From Tribonema minus (taxonomy: Eukaryota > Sar > Xanthophyceae > Tribonematales > Tribonemataceae): a DNA stretch of 64,000 nt. The notes under the pieces were generated by a model. The model saw only the letters and a program-made list of their open reading frames with translations, ran no database searches and was not told the origin of the DNA. A program made the translations under genes and the position numbers. The DNA lies in the NCBI GenBank assembly GCA_017506865.1, contig JAFCMP010000119.1:1-64000 (forward strand), given 5' to 3'. Below are positions 10,715 to 19,151 of the stretch, in pieces; the stretch's first letter is position 1; each line of letters opens with the position of its first letter.

Positions 10715-13209
10715 GACAGCAGCGTGATGTCAGCGCCGGTGTCCACTAACATCTTCAAGCCGTGCTCCATGACAGCGCGCTCGCTGCTTCTGCGCTGGTC
10801 GCCGCACAGGCGCCACGTGGTGTGCACAAAACCTCGGCTCTGCCAGCCATTAGAATCTGTGTCTCCGGCGTCGGCGCTCACGCCGAACTTGAACACCTTG
10901 CTGGTGTCATGCGCGGCATCAGTGCGCGCGCTCTGGTCATTTGCCATCTGGCATCTTGCAGGTGTCGTCTGGCACCCTTCTCTGGCCACCTGGAGTCTTG
11001 CAGGTGTTGTCTGGCACCCCTCTCTGGCGTTCTGGCCACTGGTCTCTCTGATGTCTCTGGCGCCACCATTGCCCTCCCACTCTGGCTCCATTCTGGCGTC
11101 CTCATCGCTCATGCCGGCAGCTGCGCAGCGCATTGCAGACGCGCGAACCGCCTGTACATCACTAGCATCTGGCCAACTGGCGTCAATGAGTCGTGCTTCC
11201 TCATCATCACTCTCCTCCTCTGTGTCTGAGAAGTCTAGCACATCACCCTTGTAGCTTGCTGGGTGCATGCGCTGAGCACTGTTACCTTGTGCGCCTTCTG
11301 TGCTACCAGTAAGTTGAGCGCTGCTGCTCACAACGCTCACTGGTGCACCAACTGTGCAGCAAGTAGGTTGAGCGCTGCTGCTTGACACACCAGCTGCACT
11401 GTCATTACGCTGAGCACTGTGCTGCAAGTCACTGCTGCTCAGCTGAGCGCTGCCGTCTTCAAGCTCTGCCACAGCGCGTTGTGCTCTGGCAACATCCTCC
11501 TCATCTTTGGGAACATGCACTAGCACGTTCTGCGCAGCAGTCATCCACTCTGGTGGCGGCGCATTCAAGTCATGCACTAGCTCAAAGCCCTGCTCTGCTA
11601 GTGCATCCCAACTAGGTTCTGGCAAGTCCATGATTCCTGCTGCGTCAGCTGCGCGCAAAATTAAAGCTGCTGCCCTGGGCATGACCAGGTTTGCTATCAT
11701 GAGGCTGAGCCTGTCCTTGGGCAAAGCTGGCAATGGCTTGTTGTAGGTCATGAGCCTTGCTAACTGATCATGGGTGGGCACTGTTGCATGTTCAACTGCA
11801 CCATCATCCTGAGCACTGCGCACATAGTATTGCCCAGGTACGCCAGGGTAACGTCTAACAGGGCTAGGAAGCAAGCCAGCAGTGCTGTAAACGCCTTTCT
11901 TGCCTTTCATGCGTGGTTTGAGAAACAGCAGGGATCCAAGCTCCGGCACCGCCGCACGCATCGAGGTCTGTGTAGTGCGCCGCACAAGTGCATTGATGAA
12001 AGCTCCAAAACGCTGAAGTGCCTCACGTGCCCCCGGTCTAGCTTTTACTATGGCGCAGTAAACTCTGGTGCGCCTGCAGGGGCATCCCAACAGCTTGCCT
12101 GGCAGCAACGCTGTGTACACCGCGTACCCCCTGCTGACTAGAAGCTGCTTCGCCGCTTGCCAAGTCTTGGAACGCAACATCTGCCGCACATTCTCAAAAA
12201 GTGCAAACTTGACCCTCCCGGCTATCAGGCTACTGGCTGCCATACTGGTACACTCCGCCGCAGCGCCTTCGCGGATGACGCCGTCGTGACTCGAGTAGTC
12301 TGTGCACGGCGGGCTATACGTGACGACATCAGGCTTCGCTAGCGCCACCGCCTCCGCTACTGCCTGGTCGCCGACGCTAGAAACAATAGTTCTTGTGCCG
12401 CCAAACGCTGTCTTGTACGCCGCGACCACAACGAGGTCAATGTCCACCGCCAGCTGCGTCTCCACCTCCACGCCGTGCTCGCGCAGCTGCTCAACGCCTG
12501 CCTCCCAGCCGCCGATGCCCGCAAACAAGGATACGTGCTTGAGCGTCCTGACGCGCCCGTTGGTCGTCTGGCGCGTGTGTACTGGTGCGGGCGTCTCAGT
12601 TCCCTGTGTCACGGCAGAGAGGTGAGGTTGAGAGGCGAGAGGATCGGGTGAGCCAATGCCCGTGCACATCTGGCGATTGCTGGCGATGTCTGGTGAAGGT
12701 CGTGACTGGCTTCCACCACCCAGCTCAACGCTGCTAGAAGCGCCGCCGCTGCCGCTGCTGGTGTCATCAAGCCTTGTCGTCAACGTGCTCTGCGCGTCAG
12801 GTTGCAGGTGCGCAAGTGGTTCAAGCATGACTGGTGCTGGCTCTCGTGCAGCGTCACTCTGGGTCGAAGTTGAAGTTGAGGTTGACGCGCGCGCCGCCGC
12901 TGCCGCGGCGCTCCCCGCCTCTGTGCAGTGATCAGCTGAGCGCTGAGCAGATGATGCGCATGCATGTATATCGCGCGCGCTGTTGGTGCCGAGCAGCGCT
13001 GCTCCAACTGGCGAAGTCTGAGCACTTGGTTTGGCTGCAGTTGAGGCATGCGTCTGAGCACTGGCAGAATCATGCATGTCACTGGCTCTGAGCACTGCTG
13101 CGCCGACAGATGAATCATGCGTACTGGCCCCAGTTGATGTTGAATCATGCGCGTTGACATCAGTTGAACTTGAACTGCGAGTGCCAGCATCAGCGCTGCT
13201 CGCACGCAT
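10645..13209 (-). CDS. C5 cytosine-DNA methyltransferase fused to protease N-terminus
   Basis: An 854-aa open frame. Residues 1-220 are Ser/Thr/Ala-rich linker. Residues about 222-520 form a C5 methyltransferase: motif I FAGIGGW (229-235, AdoMet site), motif IV SPPCTDYS with catalytic Cys302, motif VI FENV (338-341), motif VIII CRRTRVY (378-384) and a motif X-like NLVMPRAA near 507. Spacing allows a target-recognition region of about 100 residues before motif X. Then come a Ser-rich and acidic linker, a duplicated AREGCQTTPAR segment, and the aspartic protease active site DTGAD (823-827). No flanking host exon or splice site is visible, so it lies within the element's polyprotein. All key catalytic motifs are present. 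Target sequence and activity are unknown. The ORF's first Met is inside the tandem duplication, so the natural start is probably upstream in Gag. Confidence 0.9.
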   Translation of the reverse strand: MRASSADAGTRSSSSTDVNAHDSTSTGASTHDSSVGAAVLRASDMHDSASAQTHASTAAKPSAQTSPVGAALLGTNSARDIHACASSAQRSADHCTEAGSAAAAAARASTSTSTSTQSDAAREPAPVMLEPLAHLQPDAQSTLTTRLDDTSSGSGGASSSVELGGGSQSRPSPDIASNRQMCTGIGSPDPLASQPHLSAVTQGTETPAPVHTRQTTNGRVRTLKHVSLFAGIGGWEAGVEQLREHGVEVETQLAVDIDLVVVAAYKTAFGGTRTIVSSVGDQAVAEAVALAKPDVVTYSPPCTDYSSHDGVIREGAAAECTSMAASSLIAGRVKFALFENVRQMLRSKTWQAAKQLLVSRGYAVYTALLPGKLLGCPCRRTRVYCAIVKARPGAREALQRFGAFINALVRRTTQTSMRAAVPELGSLLFLKPRMKGKKGVYSTAGLLPSPVRRYPGVPGQYYVRSAQDDGAVEHATVPTHDQLARLMTYNKPLPALPKDRLSLMIANLVMPRAAALILRAADAAGIMDLPEPSWDALAEQGFELVHDLNAPPPEWMTAAQNVLVHVPKDEEDVARAQRAVAELEDGSAQLSSSDLQHSAQRNDSAAGVSSSSAQPTCCTVGAPVSVVSSSAQLTGSTEGAQGNSAQRMHPASYKGDVLDFSDTEEESDDEEARLIDASWPDASDVQAVRASAMRCAAAGMSDEDARMEPEWEGNGGARDIRETSGQNAREGCQTTPARLQVAREGCQTTPARCQMANDQSARTDAAHDTSKVFKFGVSADAGDTDSNGWQSRGFVHTTWRLCGDQRRSSERAVMEHGLKMLVDTGADITLLSCKQLKTCQLELDAVWRGVIPLS

Positions 13210-13574
13210 CTAGGTGCTCCAGCTCGTGACCTGCCTCCAGCGCTCGCGCCGCTGCTGCCACTAGCGGCTGCACCGTGCACTTCACCTTTCTTGAAGTCTG
13301 AGCACTTGGTTTGGCTGCAGTTGAGGCCTGCGTCTGAGCACTGGCAGAATCATGCATGTCACTGGCTCTGAGCACTGCTGCGCCGACAGATGAATCATGC
13401 GTACTGGCCCCAGTTGATGTTGAATCATGCGCGTTGACATCAGTTGAAGTTGAACTGCGAGTGCCAGCATCAGCGCTGCTCGCGCGCAATCTAGGTGCTC
13501 CAGCTCGTGACCTGCCTCCAGCGCTCGCGCCGCTGCTGCCACTAGCGGCTGCACCGTGCACTTCATCTTTCTTG
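13013..13574 (-). repeat. 280/281-bp tandem duplication
   Basis: Two head-to-tail copies, 13013-13292 and 13293-13573, over 95% alike. Both encode the same Ala/Ser/Thr-rich stretch leading into the methyltransferase. The copies differ by a one-base indel (near 13205) and neither length is a multiple of three, so the duplication breaks the Gag-methyltransferase reading frame. Confidence 0.92.
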
Positions 13575-14430
13575 CGCCGCTCGCACTCCAATATCAAGTC
13601 ATCCGTGGAGATGTCCGCGAAAACGTCCTTCGCGCTCGCCGCTGCTGTGCGCCTAGCGCCACGCGACCTGCTCCTGTCGCCGCGCGAGTGACTCCTGCGC
13701 CTGTCACCATCGCGCCTGCCGCCATCGCGCCTGTCGCCACCGCGCCCACCGCTGCGTGACCGGCTCCTGACAGTGTGCCTGTCGCGTCGCTGCGGCGCCG
13801 CGTGTCGCCAGCAGGCGAGTGTGAACGCTTGCGCCCGCGATCGCCAGCGTACTGCCGCTTTGGGGAGCGAAACCTGCCGCCGTTGCGCCCCCAAGCATGC
13901 TCGCGCCATGATGTCTGTGCGCCATAATCCGTGTCGCGGCTGCTCCTGGGAGGCAGCCCTTGCAGGGTGCGCTGAATGACGGAGCTCTCCGCGCACTCCC
14001 TCCTGAGCGCTGCTGCATCAAACTGCAGCTGCTCCAATCTAGTCTGCAGGCTGCGCGCCTCGTCCTGCATGTCCAACACACGCCGCTTCTGACCGCTGGC
14101 CATGCGTTGGTTGTCGTACGCGTTCCACTCCTTGCAGCTCCGAGTGGTCCGGTGAGCCGTGAAGCTTGCACCTGCGTCCACCAGCCTCTTGCACTTGTAG
14201 CAGATGAAGGCCCTATAGGTGTTGCTGGTGCCATTGCTGCCGTGAGTGCCGGCGCTGCCGCCATTGTTGCTGGTGGCCTTAGCTGCCATGCCGCGCACCT
14301 GCGGTTTGCGAGAGTGTGGGCGGACGTCGTTGTCGCTGGACTCAATGCCCACCGTCCTGTTGTGGATCTGGTTGGCGCTCCGCTCCAGGTACTCGTCGCT
14401 GTTGAGGAGCTCAAAGCTGCTGCTCTTGCG
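13190..14430 (-). pseudogene. Gag C-terminal part: zinc finger and RS-rich tail
   Basis: The frame from 14352 has a C-x2-C-x12-H-x5-C cluster (CYKC...H...C), a coiled-coil-like helix and a basic segment. This is wider than the usual CCHC knuckle (C-x2-C-x4-H-x4-C). Near 13800 the text continues in another frame (13996-13190) with an arginine/serine-rich tail (SRSRSGGRGG, RRSHSRGDRSRSRG) resembling SR proteins, then DDLILECERRKKDE before the duplication. Nucleic-acid binding is likely; a role in splicing or nuclear speckle targeting would be speculation. Confidence 0.7.
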
Positions 14431-15060
14431 GCGTGTGGCTCTGTGCTAGCATGAGCTGGCAGTCAGCGCGCGTCTGTGCCAGCAAGGCGTTGTAGCTCTT
14501 TGACGCAGCGTTGATGGCCTCGTCGAGCGTCGCCTTGTGGCTGGGTACCTTGCTATCGTACCCCGCCTGCCGCAGCTGGTTGGTGACCTGCGCTGGCATG
14601 CCGCGGAAGAACGCTTGCAGCACCCGCGAGTCGGCCGAGCTCAGGCCCGCCGTGTTCGCCACGCCCTTGATGCGGTGGCCGTACTCTTCCGGCGCCTCCC
14701 CCAGCCGCTTAGCCACGGCGTCTAAGGACTGTATCGCCTTGGTGCGGTGGGCGGCGTTGTCGAAGTATTCGACAAGCGCGTCCCGGCAGCGGTCGTAGTC
14801 GCCGCAGGTAGCGATCTTGCCGGTGGTGCCGCCGTCATCGCTGGCAAACTCGATGCTGCCGACGATCTCCTGCTCCTTCGGGTCTGCAGGTACAAGACAC
14901 GATTGAGCGCCTGGCGCCAGTGCTCAAAAGGCAGCCGGTAGTGCACCAACGCCTCCTCGACGTGCCGAAAGCTGTGCTTGCACGAAGTTCCCGTGAGCAT
15001 GAGCTTGGTGTGCAGGCCCTTGATCACGCCGCTGACCTTGCTGGGATCTGCGTATAAGGC
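14411..15060 (-). pseudogene. Gag core (capsid-like)
   Basis: Helical, Cys-poor text typical of retrotransposon Gag: VEEALVHYRLPFEHWRQAL, then DYDRCRDALVEYFDNAAHRT, then APEEYGHRIKGVAN and the terminal FFRGMPAQVTNQLR. It is spread over two frames with a break near 14890, and is cut from the N-terminal part by an in-frame TGA at 15061. No enzyme motif is expected here. Confidence 0.75.
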
Positions 15061-15391
15061 TCAATTGCCGATGAAGTGGCCGAGCTCATCGTAGTCGCTC
15101 TCCGTAACGCTGTTGCCAAGCATGCCCAGTAGACGAATCGCGGGGTCACGAGGGGGCCTGACTGGTGCTGGCGACGTGCGCGGCGGCGTTGGCGTCGGCG
15201 ATGGCGATCGCCTGCGCCTTCGCCGCTGCGCACGTGGAGGGGATGGCCACTCGGCGTCTGAGTCGCGAGCGTCGCGCTCCCCTTCGGACTGCTCCAACTG
15301 CTGCGATGGAGATCTGCTGCCACCCTGCTGGTCCTGCTGCCGCTGTTGATTCTGCTGCTGCCGCTGGTTCTGGCGCTGCTGCTGGTGCTGC

Positions 15392-15422
<31 letters not shown>

Positions 15423-15460
15423 GGCGCTGCTGCTGGCGCTGCTGCTGCTGGCGCTGCTGC

Positions 15461-15493
<33 letters not shown>

Positions 15494-16434
15494 TGCTGCT
15501 GCTGGCGGTGCTGCTGCTGCTGGTCCTCTGCGCCGGTCTCCTGCGGTAGGTGCGCCAGGTACCTGACGCCGCTGAGCGCTGTCCGAAGCGCGCGCTCATA
15601 CCCCTTGCGCGCCACCTTGCTGAGCTCTCTGCGCTCCAGCCACCTGCCGACCGCAGCGTCGGCGGCAGCTGTGTCGCCGTCCGCCCGGTGCGCGGCTTTG
15701 TTGTAAAGACGTTTGGAGGTGACCCGGGCGCGCTCTAGGCCGTCGATGCGCGAGTCACACTCGATGGTCTGCTTGTGTAGTATGTCAAGCTGCTGCTGCT
15801 TCGTGTCGCTGAGCTCCCTGAGCGTAGCAAGATCTACGCCGCCTCCGCCAGCAGCTTGCTGCTCGGTCAGCAGCTGTTGCTCGTCGTGCAGGCGCGCGCG
15901 CTCCGCCAGGTGCCGCCGCCTGTCCGCCCTGTAACTATCCAAGGCCACGTCGCACTGTGCATACGCGCGATGCAGGTGCTCCTTGATGACGCCCTCGACT
16001 TGCGTCGTAATTGACGTTGCCGACGTGTTTGAGTCCTCGGACGCCTCGCTGTCAGATCCGCTGGAGCCGTCGCTGGAACTCTTGTTGCCGCCGTCATTGT
16101 CACTGCCTCTGCCAGCGTCAGCGTCAGCGTCACCTGTGCCGGCGTCATCGTTGCTCTTGCCCTGGTCGCCACCGCTATCGTCGCTGTCGCGCGCGGCATC
16201 CTCCTCAGGATCGTCGCAATCTTCGACGCGGCCTGCGTTGCCGCCGCGCCGGGGATTGTGACGCGCGTTGCCCTCGCTCCTGTTGCCGTGAGGCATGCCG
16301 CCTGCGCCTCTGTCACCATTGCCGCTGGTAGCTGGGCGAATCGACAACAGCGCTCGGCGCTTCTTTCTGAGGGGCCTCGCGTCGCCGCTCTCGGCGCGTG
16401 CCCGCCTTGCAAGAGCGGGTGGCGCCGCCTCCAC
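15061..16434 (-). CDS. Gag N-terminal region with polyglutamine tract
   Basis: A 457-aa frame with a basic start (RKKRRALLS, nuclear-localisation-like), an Asp/Ser/Gly-rich acidic segment, a coiled-coil region (about 150-290), a long glutamine tract and an RRRRRRSPSP cluster. It ends at an in-frame TGA, after which Gag text goes on in the same frame. The ATG at 16434 is the first in frame within this long ORF. Poly-Q is unusual for gypsy Gag and may aid condensate or particle formation; that is inference. Confidence 0.7.
15340..15525 (-). repeat. CAG/CTG trinucleotide-rich tract
   Basis: Imperfect CTG repeat on the plus strand, CAG on the coding strand, interrupted by CGC and AAC/AAT codons. 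It encodes about 60 residues of Gln with Arg, Asn, His and Lys. Likely to vary in length. Confidence 0.9.
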
Positions 16435-17265
16435 TTCGGATACGACACGCCCGTTGCTGCGCCTGAATCACGGGCCTGGCATCATGTAGTCTTTGCTCCT
16501 CTAGCGCGCGCGTCTAGTCTCCTGTGTCTGGCGTGTGGGGAAACTAGGGCTAGGCTTGAGGCGCTGGACCAGTCTCAATCAGGCGTTGGGGCGCATTCTT
16601 AGTTTGGTCGCAGCACACATTGCTTGCGCCATTCGTGCATTCATCTTGTTCGGGCCGCACACTCTCAATTCTGTGATTTTCTAGCATCATGCAGGGCTGT
16701 CTTGCTCATGCGCCTCCTGCATTCTGGCGGGGGGGGGTCACTCGCGCCTGCCTGCGAGCGAGTATAACCGGCTCCTATCATGCGCCTGTCAAGGCTCACA
16801 TGGACATAGGCCACAGTTACATCCTCCAGGGCGCGGTGATGCACAGCTCAACGACTCGACTCGTGCTGAGACTCGTGCTCTTGCAACTGGCTCTCTGGCT
16901 CCTGGCTCCGTGTCATCCCTCCCCCTTTTCTCAAGGCTGTGCGCACCCTCCTGGGTGACCGCCGCACCAGCATTGCTTAGGTAGCCACTCCTACCATAAG
17001 CTCTAGATACGTGAGGCCTCACTTTAGCGGATTTTTCTCTCGTGATTGAGTGTGCCCGTTAACAAGCTTCGCCCAGGTGATCGCTGGCACCGCTTTTCTC
17101 AGTAACGGTGTGGGATTCATAGCTCAGCATACCCAGCATTCCATGCCCAGTGCACTCGTTAGGCGGTACACATATCATCGAAGCGATGGGTAGATGCCAG
17201 GTTGAAGTTCGCAAAAAACAAGCCAACGAGCACTCGCAACGGTAGCGTTAGGGGTGACGAGGCTA

Positions 17266-17282
17266 GGTATGATTGGCTGCCA
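17266..17282 (-). promoter_or_regulatory. Candidate primer binding site
   Basis: Two bases inside the 5' LTR, the minus strand reads TGGCAGCCAATCATACC. It starts with TGG, the complement of a tRNA 3' CCA end, at the normal place. I cannot assign the tRNA; it is not the tRNA-Tyr of this window. Confidence 0.5.
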
Positions 17283-17284
17283 TC

Positions 17285-17695
17285 TGATACGAAAAAGCTA
17301 GGTGGTAATATGTGAAGATGTGTGATGTGGGATGAGTGAGATGCTAGGTTGAAGCTGACTTTTGGTGAGCAGTTGAGAAACAGAGAGAGGTAGAGAGAGA
17401 GAGAGAGAGCACAGCGACAAGTTAGGGATCACCTGTGTTCATGTAGATGGTCCTCACAGCTAGCTGCACAGTCCAATGCTTGGGTGGGGGGCTTGCCTCA
17501 GTTTTGCTCCAGCGAGTTCCAGGAAGAGAAGTGTGACACTCGCAATCTCTGGCCAGCTAGGGCCTAGGGTTAGAACTACAAATGTGAAGTTGCATACAAA
17601 CACCTAGAGACATCATATAGGAGGCCCTGGTACCTAGAACTCTCTGATGGCATGTCACCCTTTCAGCTAAGGTGCACATACCCAAAGCCGTAACA
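17285..17695 (-). repeat. 5' LTR of the retrotransposon
   Basis: 411 bp. It differs from the other LTR by six substitutions and four extra bases in the GA repeat. In element sense it precedes the primer binding site and Gag. It should contain the promoter, but I see no clear TATA box. Confidence 0.95.
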
Positions 17696-19151
17696 TGGTC
17701 ATCGTCATGTGACTTCAAGTTCGTCTGGGGCGAATCGATGGGCCAGGCTTATTTTGATGCAAGGTAAAACTTGCGACGGCGGATGCAGCGGATGCAGCGC
17801 CACTACGCCTTGCTTTGCATGATGCACCTGTGCTGCCGCTGTTGCCGCTGTCGCCGCAAGTGTCATGCACCAATGCGCGCAGCGGCACGCACTTGGCGAT
17901 GAGTCGGCACCGGCGCAGCCTTCTGGCGACGCCGGCCGCTATGAGGCACGTTGCAGCGGCCGCCGCGGCAGCAGCAGCTGCTGGCGGCCGGACAACTTGA
18001 ACAACTGCTGCTGCGGCACTCAAACAGCAGGGGGCGCAGGCGATAGCACCGCTTCCCAGCGCACGCGCATGAGGAGGAGCGGCATGCACGGAGCAGCCGC
18101 AGTCACAGCACCAGTGTTGTTGCCGGTCCAGGCGCGGCGTTGCTGCTCGATGCCGCTGCCGCTGCTGCCAGTGAAGGCGTCCCTGCAGCACGTGCTGCCA
18201 CCGTTGCGCTGCTGTGCCGATGGTATGTGTTGATGGTATCAGCCTGCACTTACCAGACATGCTGCAGCTGAGCCAGTGGACATGACTCAAAAGGACGATG
18301 ATGTGAGGCGTACATGCAGCAGTTGTAGCAACAACCACAGTGTTGATGCACCTCACTGCGCCCAACGCGTGGCGGGGAGTAGCAACGTAGTTCGCTGCGT
18401 CGTTCACAATACCAGGCATTCTTACACGCGGACCAGGTTCATGTGCGCACCTGCGAATCCGCAGTCCGAGCCAGCAGTGAGTCACATGCTAGTCTGGCGT
18501 AACGTCATCCTCGGCCATTCCTCTGAATGGATCTGAACCTGCTTGTCAATTGCTTGCACCTCTCTCAAGTTGCAAATGATTTCGGGATTGAGGCATTGGT
18601 TTTGCACCACTATATAACGTAACTTAGATGCTAGCAACGCTGTACTATGTAGCTGCCCCTGCGGCAACGCCGGAAACAAACCCCGAGCGAACCGAACTTG
18701 AAAGCTGTGTGAGAATAAACCTAAAGTTGAACTTGCGCGTTTTTCTGGAAACAGAGACGCAGCGTGGTGGTGGCCACGGGTGGGGAAACCACGGTGGACA
18801 AGAACGTCTTGAGCGGTCGCTTACAGGTGGGACAGGTACGCGGGCAAAGGCACTTGTACCAAGCAGAAGGCTACTACCGTAACGCATGCATGCAGTCAGG
18901 AGAGTATTAATATATTGGGAGATAGGGGCAGCTTGCAAGGGTGATTCGCAACGTGCTGATGGCATATAGGCTAGGGACGGCAGCAGCAAGTACTTGTCAC
19001 ACTCAAGGCTATGCCGACGTAGACCACACACTTGCACACTGCGTCACTTTTGCACTTTTGCGCAACATCGCACAATCCCTTCCTCCTTCCTTCCTCGGAG
19101 CCCTTCCTCTGCTATGTAACCTGGCACCTCCACATCTGCCCTCTATCGCAG
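17696..19151. other. Spacer with one possible exon
   Basis: The minus-strand frame 18485-17715 (256 aa, Ala/Cys/His-rich) lacks any recognised domain and lies over GC-rich repeats, so it is not called. Around 18765-18828 (plus) a short protein-like stretch (VVVATGGETTVDKNVLSGRL) is followed by CAG|GTGGGA. It could be an upstream exon of the next gene. The initiator Met of that gene must lie somewhere here or further left. Confidence 0.3.

Larger units (their letters stand above)
4344..17695 (-). mobile_element. Ty3/gypsy-type LTR retrotransposon encoding a DNA methyltransferase
   Basis: A 13.35-kb element on the minus strand. LTRs at 17285-17695 (5') and 4344-4750 (3') start TG and end CA and are flanked by the direct repeat TGGT (4340-4343 and 17696-17699). 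Domain order in element sense: Gag (poly-Q, core, zinc finger, RS-rich), C5 cytosine methyltransferase, aspartic protease, reverse transcriptase, RNase H, basic linker, integrase with chromo/Tudor-like tail. Integrase after RT/RNase H is the Ty3/gypsy order. The LTRs differ at six bases plus a GA-repeat length change (about 1.5%), so insertion was recent, yet stops or frame breaks are seen near 15061, 14890, 14430, 13800, 13290, 10700, 9435, 9058, 8485, 7990, 6850 and 5255. Some single-base breaks could be assembly errors. Confidence 0.95.

Noticed and set aside
15345-15566. Poly-Leu and poly-Ala plus-strand frames
   Set aside because: Other readings of the CAG/CTG tract of Gag.
4344-17695. 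Two separate elements, one carrying the methyltransferase
   Set aside because: One pair of LTRs with one target duplication brackets everything, and Gag, methyltransferase and protease text are contiguous on one strand.
17715-18485. 256-residue minus-strand ORF next to the 5' LTR
   Set aside because: Composition follows GC-rich simple sequence (poly-Ala, Cys, Arg), no domain, no splice context; plus-strand frames over it are just as open.
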